From Prevotella sp. (GTDB taxonomy: Bacteria > Bacteroidota > Bacteroidia > Bacteroidales > Bacteroidaceae): a stretch of 46,056 nt of DNA. The stretch covers positions 1-46,056 of the forward strand of contig JAFUZD010000119.1 in the NCBI GenBank assembly GCA_017476785.1. Direction: 5' to 3'. The notes beneath the pieces are model-generated. The model had not been told where the DNA came from. It was given only the letters and a program-made list of their open reading frames with translations, and did no database searches. The position numbers and the translations under genes were made by a program. This document shows positions 35,261-43,062 of this stretch, piece by piece (within the stretch, counting starts at the first letter, position 1; each line of letters starts with the position of its first letter).

Positions 35261-36275
35261 GCATTTCAACATCCGAGACTTTCCCTTCTGGCGTCACACT
35301 GGCTGTCACATTATAGATCGTTACCTCTGTTCTCGGTTCCACATCTGAAGTTTCCACTTTCTTATGGGCAACGAAGCCTACCTTATATATATACACCCCA
35401 TTGTCAACTTCCTGCTTTTCTATCTGCCAATCCTCACCAAAGGTATAATGGACATTGGGTTGAGTGTCTTTCAGCGCAAGATTACTGAAATGTGCCGTCA
35501 TATAGTGAATGACGAGTTCTCGGTCTGCAGGTGAGAGGACGAGTGCCATCAACCTGTCGTAGGCAGTCTGAGCCTCATCATAGTGAGCTCCATCGCTATG
35601 TTCCTGAAGATATGTCTGATAGGCCTCCGGCGTATTCACCTGCCCTGCCGACACCCAATCAAGCGAGTCGATTAACAGCTTGGCTTCCGTCTGATGAACA
35701 CTGTTTGGATACTTTTTCAGATACTGCAATAGTGACGACTTTGAGCGTGTAGCTACAGCATTCGCCCAGTCAACATCAACTTGCTTGAGTAGTAACAGAT
35801 GGGCCTCTACCGAATCGCGATGAGCTATCGGGGCATTGACATACATATCAAGATAGTTCTGCAACACGGCTGGTTCGCTGCTCTGCATTGCATTTTCATA
35901 GGCTTCCAACTCGTTCTGCCGCTGCGTGTGATAATAGAAATAGGCACCCAACAGCACAATGCTTAAAGCAATTACGAATGCAACCACCAATACGCCCCAT
36001 ACTCCTTTCCGTCGTGAAGACGACTGACGTTCAGAAACATCGGAACTCTCTGGATTTGCCTCAGATGCCGATGACATAACAGGAGCTACACGGAGTGGAG
36101 CAACAGGCTGCAAAGCCACGTGACAGTTGGGACACATCGGCTGATTGTTAAACACAATCTCATTGCAATGAGGGCACTTGGTAATATGACCGGCAATGTC
36201 TATTCCACAACTGGGACAAGTTCTTGCCTGATCGCTAACCTGATGTCCACATTCTGGACATTTGATGATTGACAT
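35244..36275 (-). CDS. Zinc-ribbon membrane protein
   Basis: 343 residues. Two N-terminal zinc ribbons (CPECG...CPSCG and CPHCN...CPNC), a Ser-rich linker, one membrane helix (~91-113) and a long C-terminal domain with repeated short helices (YAQ/TYL-type: LLQYLKKYPNS, YQTYLQEHSDG) reminiscent of TPR-like repeats. Probably a membrane-anchored scaffold with its ribbons in the cytosol; specific function unknown. It follows the GH25 gene by 37 nt, and its last codons form part of the terminator. Confidence 0.82.
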   Translation of the reverse strand: MSIIKCPECGHQVSDQARTCPSCGIDIAGHITKCPHCNEIVFNNQPMCPNCHVALQPVAPLRVAPVMSSASEANPESSDVSERQSSSRRKGVWGVLVVAFVIALSIVLLGAYFYYHTQRQNELEAYENAMQSSEPAVLQNYLDMYVNAPIAHRDSVEAHLLLLKQVDVDWANAVATRSKSSLLQYLKKYPNSVHQTEAKLLIDSLDWVSAGQVNTPEAYQTYLQEHSDGAHYDEAQTAYDRLMALVLSPADRELVIHYMTAHFSNLALKDTQPNVHYTFGEDWQIEKQEVDNGVYIYKVGFVAHKKVETSDVEPRTEVTIYNVTASVTPEGKVSDVEMQKAAQ

Positions 36276-36312
36276 CTTTTCTCTATATTGTTTAATGGAT
36301 GTTTAATATATT

Positions 36313-37011
36313 TTAGTGTTTGTAGCGAATCTCGCGCAATCCGTGCCGCCCCAGAAACCGGCTTTTGTCTATATAGCCATTGACCCCGACAATACGTCCT
36401 TTGCCAGTGTACTGCCACATCGTAATATCACGTTCGTCGGCCAATACGGGTTCCTCGTCAGTATAAAAAGCTATCATCAGTTTATAGGCATCGACCTTTC
36501 CGACAAGATGTTTGTTGTAGAAATTGCGGAATGTATAGAGCAAAGGCTTCTGCCGGTAGGTCTGCTCTATCATCTTTAAGAAAGTGAAGAGCGAGTCGCA
36601 AAACTCATCGGTCGGCAGATTTCCCGTAGTCTCCACATCAATCATCGGAATCAAGTCCTGCTCACCGGGGAGGCACTGCGACATAAAGTTTTCCAACTGC
36701 TTGCGCAACTCCGTACGCGGACGAAAGAAGTGGTAGCTGCCCACCTTAAGACCGTGGCGATGGGCCAGTTCTATGTTACGCTCAAATTTCTCATCAATGC
36801 GGTCGCCCCCCTCAGTAGCCTTCAGATATACATAAGCCATTCGGGTATTCTCGCCCACGGTCTCCCAGAAGACATCGCCCTGATAGTGGCTCAAGTCTAT
36901 ACCGTGAACGTGGTTGCAGGTGTCTTCGCATTGCTCATAGGGATTCTGCGCTTTGGCACTTTGTACTATTGAAGATAATATAATAATTGTATATATAATC
37001 GCTTTTTTCAT
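36313..37011 (-). CDS. GH25 lysozyme (muramidase)
   Basis: 232 residues from ATG at 37011, with signal peptide MKKAIIYTIIILSSIVQSAKAQ. The mature enzyme has the GH25 pattern GIDLSHYQGDVFWETV, YVYLKATEGGDRID, VGSYHFFRP and LIPMIDVETTGN with the catalytic acidic residues. It cleaves the MurNAc-GlcNAc bond in peptidoglycan, in the periplasm or after release. The upstream TTG at 37035 lies in the -7 box. Operon with the zinc-ribbon gene. Confidence 0.93.
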   Translation of the reverse strand: MKKAIIYTIIILSSIVQSAKAQNPYEQCEDTCNHVHGIDLSHYQGDVFWETVGENTRMAYVYLKATEGGDRIDEKFERNIELAHRHGLKVGSYHFFRPRTELRKQLENFMSQCLPGEQDLIPMIDVETTGNLPTDEFCDSLFTFLKMIEQTYRQKPLLYTFRNFYNKHLVGKVDAYKLMIAFYTDEEPVLADERDITMWQYTGKGRIVGVNGYIDKSRFLGRHGLREIRYKH

Positions 37012-37032
37012 TTCCTTCTTACAAATTTCTTG

Positions 37033-37040
37033 CAAAGTTA
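37033..37040 (-). promoter_or_regulatory. -7 element for GH25 gene
   Basis: TAACTTTG on minus, 21 nt before the ATG at 37011; its upstream side is shared with the divergent clostripain-like gene promoter. Confidence 0.55.
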
Positions 37041-37062
37041 CAAAAATCTATCCGCTTTTTTG

Positions 37063-37070
37063 TATCTTTG
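37063..37070 (+). promoter_or_regulatory. -7 element for clostripain-like gene
   Basis: TATCTTTG, 17 nt before the ATG at 37088. Only 22 bp separate it from the opposing -7 box, so the two promoters share their upstream region. Confidence 0.55.
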
Positions 37071-37087
37071 CCGAAAAATAATTGGTT

Positions 37088-38302
37088 ATGAAATATATCT
37101 TAACGCTCATTGTTGGGATTTTCATTTTCTCATCGTGTGAAAAAGAAGATGGACTGGACAACAACGATCCGACAGACACCCGAACTGTCGTTGTATATAT
37201 AGCTGGCGAGAACAATTTGACAGGATACGTCCAGATGAATATGGACAGTATGGCATCGGGTTCCAGAAAGATTGCTGCCACCGACCACTTGATTGCTTAT
37301 GTCGACCGTGCTGCCAGCGGCGAGATGCCCTATGTCGCACGGATTTCCAACGGCGAGATTGAGAAGATTGACTCGCCGTTCAGCAATGAAGACACTTACA
37401 GCTCTGACCCAGAGCAATTCTACAACGTACTCCATTGGATTACGACCCGCTTTCCAGCAGACAGTTATGGACTGGTTTTATGGGGACACGCCGAAGGATG
37501 GATTATCCAGAATGACTCCGTGGAGGTTTCTGCTGGTAGCATTATACGCAGAGCCTATGGTCACGACTCGGGCAACAATACGGCATCTACTGCTACGGGA
37601 AAGTGGCTCAATATCCCTTCGATGGCAATGGCATTGAGCAAGTTGCCTGTCAAATGGGATTTTATCTTCAGCGATTGCTGTTGTATGCAGTGCGTCGAGG
37701 TGGCTTACGAGCTACGCCAATGTACCCATTATCTGATTGGATCGCCTGCCGAGATTCCCGGAACAGGAGCGCCCTACCAGCTGATTGTACCCGATATGTT
37801 CAGCAGACAGCACACGTTCTATCAAAAAATTGTGGACGACTATGTAGAGCAAGCATTCAATCAGCTACCGATGTCGGTTATTAATACGGAGAAGATAGAA
37901 GATTTGGCTGCCGCTACACGCCAACTGCTACAATGCATTGCCCCCACGACCGACAAGATACTGGATATGAATGGGCTCATCTATTATTATGGCAGTATAT
38001 ATCGCGACTATCAGATAATGTATGATATGAGCGACTTCTTTCAGCGATTTGCCTCGGCAGAAGAGTTCCGTATATGGAAGCAAACTGCCGAACAAGCTGT
38101 CATATACAAAAAAAGTGCCACGTCGTGGCTATCCAGCAATCACGTCAATTTCTCGGATTTCTCTGTAACAGATGAAAGATACGGTGGCATCAGTATGTTC
38201 ATTCCTCTTGATATCTATGACGCAAAGGAACTAACATTCAACCATACTTTCCGACAGACGGCGTGGTACTACGCCACAGGATGGTACGAGTATGGATGGT
38301 GA
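37088..38302 (+). CDS. Clostripain-family (C11) cysteine peptidase lipoprotein
   Basis: 404 residues from ATG at 37088, lipobox FSSC with Cys17 (MKYILTLIVGIFIFSSCEKED). The C11 pattern is present: TVVVYIAGENNL, YGLVLWGHAEGW with the catalytic His and WDFIFSDCCCMQCVEVAYEL with the catalytic Cys. It is exported and lipid-anchored; it would cleave after Arg/Lys in family members, but specificity is not clear. It ends 16 nt before the convergent gldE with no hairpin between. Confidence 0.9.
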   Translation: MKYILTLIVGIFIFSSCEKEDGLDNNDPTDTRTVVVYIAGENNLTGYVQMNMDSMASGSRKIAATDHLIAYVDRAASGEMPYVARISNGEIEKIDSPFSNEDTYSSDPEQFYNVLHWITTRFPADSYGLVLWGHAEGWIIQNDSVEVSAGSIIRRAYGHDSGNNTASTATGKWLNIPSMAMALSKLPVKWDFIFSDCCCMQCVEVAYELRQCTHYLIGSPAEIPGTGAPYQLIVPDMFSRQHTFYQKIVDDYVEQAFNQLPMSVINTEKIEDLAAATRQLLQCIAPTTDKILDMNGLIYYYGSIYRDYQIMYDMSDFFQRFASAEEFRIWKQTAEQAVIYKKSATSWLSSNHVNFSDFSVTDERYGGISMFIPLDIYDAKELTFNHTFRQTAWYYATGWYEYGW

Positions 38303-38318
38303 GCCTACATTTGATATT

Positions 38319-39644
38319 TCACTCCACAGGTACCGGCGAATTATGAACAATCACCTTTACCTTTGAGATACGCCGTTCATCCATCTCCAATATCTCAAAT
38401 GTAAAGTTCTTGTATTTTATCTTCTCGTGCATCTGAGGGAAGTCGCCTTTGATTTCCAACAGAAGTCCTGCCAGCGTATCGGCATCACCTTCTACCTCTT
38501 CAAAGGTATCATCGTCTAACTTCAATATCTTATACAAATCACTCAAGAGCGTCTTTCCTTCAAACACAAAGGTATTATTGTTGATGCGGACATAACTCTT
38601 CTCGTCCTCGTCATATTCATCATTTATCTCACCGACTATCTCTTCGAGAATGTCCTCCAGTGTCACCAATCCGCTGGTTCCTCCAAACTCATCAACCACG
38701 ATGGCAATATGCACTTTGTTCTCTTGGAATTCGCGCAGCAGGTCATCTATCTTCTTGGTCTCAGGTACAAAGTAAGGCGGCCGTATCAACGACTGCCAGC
38801 GAAACGTGGACGGCTTGCCGATGTGTGGCAGCAAGTCCTTAATATACAGAATACCACGGATATTGTCAATATGATCCTGATAGACAGGAATACGAGAATA
38901 ATTATTCTCCACCACGCAATGCAGCACATCTGGGAAGGATGACTTAAAATCCAGATTCACCATATCCTGACGGCTCGTCATAATCTCCTTTGCTGTTTCG
39001 TCACCGAAACGTACAATGCCTTCCAGCATCCGTTGCTCATCTTTAATCTCCTCCTTATCCGTCAGTTCCAGTGCCTGTTCCAAGTCATCCACGCTCAGCA
39101 CGTGGTTCTCTCGCTGTACCACTTTTTCTGCCAGTATCCCAGAACGGAGCAGTACCGTTGCAAACGGATAGGTCAGCTTGCGACAGAGCAGGATGCCGTT
39201 CACTGCCCGCCGACAGAATCTGAGCGGCTGCTGCCCACCGTATACCTTTGGCATAATCTCGCCAAACAGCAGAAGCAGGAAGGTCAAGGAAACTGTGATA
39301 CAGAGGAACTGCAACCAGTAGGCATTGCCAAAATCCACCACGTGGGCAATGAAATAGTTGCACAGCATAATGATGGTCACATTCACCAGATTGTTGGTAA
39401 TGAGAATAGTAGCCAACGTGCGTTCCGAGTCCTCACGTAATCGCATTATCTTACGGTCGCCCTCGGTCTTCTCTTCTTCCAGTTCATTCAAATCATTGGG
39501 CGAAAGAGAGAAGAAGGCAATCTCTGAACCGGAAGCAAACCCTGAAGCCAGCAGCAGGATGCAGGCCAACACACCCGCAATGATGGTTCCCACCGAGGGA
39601 GTCATCAACTGCACTTGACCAAATAATTGTTGGAATTCTATCAT
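38319..39644 (-). CDS. gldE: GldE-like hemolysin-family (CNNM/CBS/CorC) membrane protein
   Basis: 441 residues: N-terminal CNNM/DUF21 membrane domain with about four helices (IIAGVLACILLLASGFASGSEIAFFSL, FLCITVSLTFLLLLFGEIMPKVYGG), two CBS domains (MTSRQDMVNLDF..., IRPPYFVPETKKIDDLLREFQENKVHIAIVVDEFGGTSGLVTLEDILEEIVGEI) and a CorC/HlyC transporter-associated domain. In Bacteroidetes the copy next to ssb is called GldE, a gliding-motility associated protein; here it may simply be a membrane ion-related protein. Starts 2 nt after ssb, as is usual for the ssb-gldE pair. Confidence 0.9.
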   Translation of the reverse strand: MIEFQQLFGQVQLMTPSVGTIIAGVLACILLLASGFASGSEIAFFSLSPNDLNELEEEKTEGDRKIMRLREDSERTLATILITNNLVNVTIIMLCNYFIAHVVDFGNAYWLQFLCITVSLTFLLLLFGEIMPKVYGGQQPLRFCRRAVNGILLCRKLTYPFATVLLRSGILAEKVVQRENHVLSVDDLEQALELTDKEEIKDEQRMLEGIVRFGDETAKEIMTSRQDMVNLDFKSSFPDVLHCVVENNYSRIPVYQDHIDNIRGILYIKDLLPHIGKPSTFRWQSLIRPPYFVPETKKIDDLLREFQENKVHIAIVVDEFGGTSGLVTLEDILEEIVGEINDEYDEDEKSYVRINNNTFVFEGKTLLSDLYKILKLDDDTFEEVEGDADTLAGLLLEIKGDFPQMHEKIKYKNFTFEILEMDERRISKVKVIVHNSPVPVE

Positions 39645-39646
39645 TC

Positions 39647-40075
39647 TCAGAACGGAAGATCCTTATCTTTTTCTTCCCGTGAGGGGGCTACTGCCGATGG
39701 GTTTTCTGCCACTTTCACATTAGTATCAGCCTGAGGTGCTGCTGTGTTTCGGGCTGTCAGCATTTCCATATTGTCGGCCCATATCTCTGTTGCCGTGCGA
39801 CGTTGCCCCTGCCGATCATCATAGAAAGTATAGCGGATACGGCCCTCAATGTAGAGCTTGTCACCTTTGTGTACGTACTTCTCTACGACCTCTGCCAGCT
39901 TCTTCCACAGAATCACGCTATGCCAATCCGTACGTTCGGGTACCTGTGTACCGTTCTGCAACGTATATCCGCGTTCGCTCGTAGCCAAGCGTAACCGAGC
40001 TACGGCCACCCCTGCATCTACATAACGTACTTCGGGCTCAGCACCGACGTTGCCTATCAGCATCACCTTATTCAT
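39647..40075 (-). CDS. ssb: Single-stranded DNA-binding protein
   Basis: 142 residues: an OB fold (MNKVMLIGNVGAEPEVRYVDAGVAVARLRLATSERG, ...DWHSVILWKKLAEVVEKYVHKGDKLYIEGRI) and a flexible Ala/Pro tail ending in acidic DKDLPF, the usual partner-binding tip of SSB. Coats single-stranded DNA in replication and repair. It is followed 2 nt later by gldE and preceded by a conserved unknown gene by 24 nt. Confidence 0.97.
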   Translation of the reverse strand: MNKVMLIGNVGAEPEVRYVDAGVAVARLRLATSERGYTLQNGTQVPERTDWHSVILWKKLAEVVEKYVHKGDKLYIEGRIRYTFYDDRQGQRRTATEIWADNMEMLTARNTAAPQADTNVKVAENPSAVAPSREEKDKDLPF

Positions 40076-40099
40076 AATAAATACCTTTATGATGAGTTG

Positions 40100-40642
40100 C
40101 TATTTACACTGCCCCAAATAGCGGAACTTGAAATTCTTACCCTTTGCCGAGGGGAACTGGCTGCGGCTGTCTACGCGCTGACGCAGATGTTCTACGATGC
40201 GATTGTAGCAGTCCTGCCCAGAAACAGCTTTGCACTGAGCAACGAAGTGCGTGTCACGATATTGAAACTTCCCTGTCCCCGGAACCAACTGTACCCGTTT
40301 GAAATCAATAGAGCCTTCGTACCAGCCGGGCAATTCTTCGGTCAAACGTGCCACTGACGGTGACACCATCTTCTCCCGTTCACCCGAAGCAGCATTGTGC
40401 AACGCACGCTTCTCCTTAAAGTCGAGCATTGTGGCGGCCTCGGTCTTGATGATGATAAAGTAGACACGCGGACGAATCTTGTAGCGTTTGGGATAGAACA
40501 CATCACTTTCTACATAGTCGCGTACGTCGGACTCAAGCACTGGATTCATTCCTATCTCGTCGATACTGGCAAGAAATGCAATAGCATCATCCACATTATT
40601 GACTAAGATTTCTTTGTCAAAATAGCGTAAATATAAATTCAT
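40100..40642 (-). CDS. Conserved protein of unknown function upstream of ssb
   Basis: 180 residues, no signal peptide or membrane segment. Segments MNLYLRYFDKEILVNNVDDAIAFLASI, YPKRYKIRPRVYFIIIKTEAATMLDFKEKRAL and VAQCKAVSGQDCYNRIVEHLRQRV are seen. I do not recognise the family. It begins 32 nt after the end of a tRNA-Gly gene on the same strand, and neither a promoter nor a terminator is visible in between. Confidence 0.8.
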   Translation of the reverse strand: MNLYLRYFDKEILVNNVDDAIAFLASIDEIGMNPVLESDVRDYVESDVFYPKRYKIRPRVYFIIIKTEAATMLDFKEKRALHNAASGEREKMVSPSVARLTEELPGWYEGSIDFKRVQLVPGTGKFQYRDTHFVAQCKAVSGQDCYNRIVEHLRQRVDSRSQFPSAKGKNFKFRYLGQCK

Positions 40643-40674
40643 TTAGATGATTGTTTTCCTAAAAATAAAAGAAG

Positions 40675-40747
40675 AGCGGAAAACGGGACTCGGACCCGCG
40701 ACCCCAACCTTGGCAAGGTTGTGCTCTACCAACTGAGCTATTTCCGC
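40675..40747 (-). tRNA. tRNA-Gly (GCC), copy 2
   Basis: 73-nt cloverleaf with acceptor GCGGAAA/TTTCCGC, D arm AGCTCAGTTGGTAGAGC, anticodon stem-loop CAACC-TTGCCAA-GGTTG and T arm GCGGGTCCGAGTCCCGT. CCA is not encoded. Sequence is identical to the copy at 41013-41085. Confidence 0.96.
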
Positions 40748-40773
40748 ATTATTTCAAAGACAAAATAAATTGG

Positions 40774-40857
40774 TGAAGAGGAGGAGACTCGAACTCCCAC
40801 GTCGCAATTGACACTACCCCCTCAAAGTAGCGCGTCTACCAATTCCGCCACCTCTCC
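40774..40857 (-). tRNA. tRNA-Leu (GAG)
   Basis: 84-nt class II tRNA with a long variable arm. Acceptor GGAGAGG/CCTCTTC, anticodon stem CTACT/GGTAG around loop TTGAGGG gives anticodon GAG. CCA appears encoded at 40771-40773. Confidence 0.94.
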
Positions 40858-40881
40858 AACAAAAACACTGAATAAAAAGAG

Positions 40882-40963
40882 TGCCCAGAACAGGACTCGA
40901 ACCTGCACGCCTCGCGGCACACGCACCTGAAACGTGCGCGTCTACCAATTCCGCCACCTGGGC
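40882..40963 (-). tRNA. tRNA-Leu (CAG)
   Basis: 82-nt class II tRNA. Acceptor GCCCAGG/TCTGGGC, anticodon stem CACGT/GCGTG around loop TTCAGGT gives anticodon CAG; T arm GCAGGTTCGAGTCCTGT. CCA not encoded. Confidence 0.94.
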
Positions 40964-41012
40964 ATTTATTCACCGGAGCCATTCTCCAGCGCTCTTTTTG
41001 TTCAATATGTTG

Positions 41013-41085
41013 AGCGGAAAACGGGACTCGGACCCGCGACCCCAACCTTGGCAAGGTTGTGCTCTACCAACTGAGCTATTTCCGC
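41013..41085 (-). tRNA. tRNA-Gly (GCC), copy 1
   Basis: 73 nt, identical to the copy at 40675-40747. First in transcription order of the four-tRNA cluster, about 44 nt downstream of the predicted promoter. Confidence 0.96.
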
Positions 41086-41128
41086 ATTGCCATCCCTCTT
41101 CCGAGGAGCATTTCTCTTAATGCGGTTG

Positions 41129-41158
41129 CAAAGGTACGACTTTTTTCCGAACTGCCAA
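41129..41158 (-). promoter_or_regulatory. Promoter of tRNA cluster
   Basis: On minus: TTG (41156-41158), 19 bp, TACCTTTG (41129-41136). A good -33/-7 match, as expected for stable RNA genes. Confidence 0.75.
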
Positions 41159-41189
41159 AACTTTCAGCTGTTTTTTTGAAAAAAAAGTT

Positions 41190-42347
41190 TCAATCCATCC
41201 GGCAGCGGTAGTCTTCATATCCGTATTGGCGGAGCATCTCAAGCGCCCCGTCAGTATGCAGCATTGCTATCGAAGGATGGGTGATGCCATTGAACATCGT
41301 AGTCTTCACTGTGGTGTAGTGAATCATATCCTCGAAAATGACACGACTGCCCACAGTCAGCGGTCGCTCAAAACGCCACATTCCCATAAAGTCACCCGAA
41401 AGACAACTGTTACCTCCCAAGCGGTAGAGATTCCCAGCTGAGGAGCCGTCGGAAATCTCAGCCCCGCGCACTGCTGGCTGATAGGGCATTTCAAGACAGT
41501 CGGGCATATGACAAGTGAAGCTGGTATTGAGGATAGCCGTGCGGATTCCTTTGTCTTCCACCACATCCACAACTTCGGCAACCAATGGTCCCGTCTGCCA
41601 AGCAAAGGCACTCCCGGGCTCGAAGATTACGTGCAGATGGGGATAGCGCCGATGAAAATCGGCCATCATACTGACCAGTAGCTCAATATCGTAGTCTGCG
41701 CGGGTGACAAGATGACCGCCACCAAAGTTAATCCACTTCAACTGAGGAAACCACGCCGCAAACTTCTCTTCGATATGCACCAACGTGCGCTGGAACACAT
41801 CTGCCCCACTCTCACAATGGCAATGGCAATGAAAGCCTTCCACGTCGGCTGGCAGTTGCTGTGGCAGCTTGTCGGCTGTGATGCCAAAGCGCGTACCCGG
41901 CGCGCAAGGATTGTACAAGGCCGTGCCCACCTCCGAGTATTCCGGGTTGACTCTCAACCCTATGGAACAATGGCCTGCCACACGTCCGTGATAGCGCTTG
42001 TACTGCGACAGCGAGTTAAACGTCAGATGCGAGGAACAGGTGGCTATCTGGTCTATCTCGTCGTCGGTATAGGCGGGCGAGAACGTATGGCACCGCGCCC
42101 CAAACTCCTCGTATGCCAACCGGGCTTCACTGAGCGAACTGGCTGTCGTGCTGCCGATGTACTCGCGGAAGATGGGGAACGTCTTCCACAGCGCAAAGGC
42201 TTTAAAAGCCAAAATCCACTCAGCATCCGTCCGGCGTGCCACATCGCTAATCAACCGAAGGTTGGAGCGCAGCCGTTCCTCCTCTATTATATATATAGGT
42301 GTAGGCACACCCGCGTATGTAAACTTGTCCACAGCTATTCTTGACAT
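41190..42347 (-). CDS. nspC: Carboxynorspermidine decarboxylase
   Basis: 385 residues from ATG at 42347 (MSRIAVDKFTYAGVPTPIYIIEEERL). A PLP enzyme of the alanine-racemase-fold decarboxylases: PLP Lys49 in WILAFKAFALW, HCHCHCESGADVF, WINFGGGHLVTRADYD, FEPGSAFAW, and the C-terminal LNTSFTCHMPDCLEMPYQP and NSCLSGDFMG typical of NspC. Makes spermidine or norspermidine from the carboxy form. The partner carboxynorspermidine dehydrogenase is not in this window. The TTG at 42368 lies in the -7 box. Confidence 0.95.
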   Translation of the reverse strand: MSRIAVDKFTYAGVPTPIYIIEEERLRSNLRLISDVARRTDAEWILAFKAFALWKTFPIFREYIGSTTASSLSEARLAYEEFGARCHTFSPAYTDDEIDQIATCSSHLTFNSLSQYKRYHGRVAGHCSIGLRVNPEYSEVGTALYNPCAPGTRFGITADKLPQQLPADVEGFHCHCHCESGADVFQRTLVHIEEKFAAWFPQLKWINFGGGHLVTRADYDIELLVSMMADFHRRYPHLHVIFEPGSAFAWQTGPLVAEVVDVVEDKGIRTAILNTSFTCHMPDCLEMPYQPAVRGAEISDGSSAGNLYRLGGNSCLSGDFMGMWRFERPLTVGSRVIFEDMIHYTTVKTTMFNGITHPSIAMLHTDGALEMLRQYGYEDYRCRMD

Positions 42348-42365
42348 AAACCCGAAATTTGACTG

Positions 42366-42373
42366 CAAAGATA
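42366..42373 (-). promoter_or_regulatory. -7 element for nspC
   Basis: TATCTTTG on minus, 18 nt before the ATG at 42347; leader only ~10-12 nt. Its -33 side runs into the heptamer repeat 42387-42407. Confidence 0.6.
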
Positions 42374-42386
42374 AAAATAATTACGG

Positions 42387-42407
42387 ATTATGAATTATGA
42401 ATTATGA
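42387..42407. repeat. AT-rich tandem repeat, 7-bp unit x3
   Basis: Three units of ATTATGA, followed by a partial fourth, between the divergent -7 boxes of nspC (42366-42373) and the thiamine-phosphate-synthase-like gene (42417-42424). Confidence 0.85.
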
Positions 42408-42416
42408 ATTATTTTG

Positions 42417-42424
42417 TACCTTTG
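42417..42424 (+). promoter_or_regulatory. -7 element for thiamine-phosphate-synthase-like gene
   Basis: TACCTTTG ends only 4 nt before the ATG at 42429, so transcription should begin at or next to the start codon (leaderless). Confidence 0.6.
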
Positions 42425-42428
42425 CGCT

Positions 42429-43037
42429 ATGAAACTCATACTGATGACCAAATCCACGTTCTTCGTGGAGGAAGACAAGATTCTGGCGGCGCTCTTCGAC
42501 GAAGGCCTCGACAATCTGCATCTGCATAAGCCCGGGGCAGCCCCAATGTACTCCGAAAGACTGCTGACGCTGCTATCCGACGAGCACTATAAGCGAATCA
42601 CCGTCCACGACCACTTCTATCTGAAGGAAGAGTACAAGCTGAAAGGTATCCATATTGACGATGCCACCACCCCTACCCCGCAAGGCTACAAAGGCCATAT
42701 CAGCCGCACCTGTTCGGCCATTGACGAACTGAAAGAAGCCAAACGCCACTCAAACTACGTTTTCCTCAAGAACATATTCGACAGTCAGACCGACCGCGAC
42801 CAGAAGGCATCGTTCACGCCCGAACAGCTGCGAGAGGCATCGCGCCGTGGCCTGATTGACCGCCACGTCTACGCACTGGGCGGAATGAATCTCGACAACA
42901 TACGACAGGCTAAAGACCTTGGATTCGGAGGTGTGGTCATCTGTGGTGACCTCTGGAACCGATTCGATATTCATCAAGAACTGGACTACAAAGAATTGAT
43001 AGCCCACTTTGAGAAACTCAAGAAAGCAATTGGATAG
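42429..43037 (+). CDS. Thiamine phosphate synthase-like protein (ThiE/TenI family)
   Basis: 202 residues from ATG at 42429 (MKLILMTKSTFFVEEDKIL). TIM-barrel family with LHLHKPGAAPMYSERLL, RITVHDHFYLKEEYKLKGIHI, SRTCSAIDELKEAKRHSNYVFLKNIF and VYALGGMNLDNIRQAKDLGFGGVVICGDLW, matching ThiE/TenI. ThiE joins the thiazole and pyrimidine; TenI-type relatives isomerise the thiazole. Which applies is uncertain without the other thi genes. It is 25 nt before prs, and thus probably in one operon with it. Confidence 0.8.
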   Translation: MKLILMTKSTFFVEEDKILAALFDEGLDNLHLHKPGAAPMYSERLLTLLSDEHYKRITVHDHFYLKEEYKLKGIHIDDATTPTPQGYKGHISRTCSAIDELKEAKRHSNYVFLKNIFDSQTDRDQKASFTPEQLREASRRGLIDRHVYALGGMNLDNIRQAKDLGFGGVVICGDLWNRFDIHQELDYKELIAHFEKLKKAIG

Positions 43038-43062
43038 AAACCTATAAACACCTAATCAAACA

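Noticed and set aside
42414-42428. Upstream TTG start of the thiamine-phosphate-synthase-like gene
   Set aside because: The codons fall within the -7 box TACCTTTG; the ATG at 42429 starts the conserved domain. The same reasoning rejects TTG starts at 11968, 20054, 28286, 37035, 37082 and 42368.
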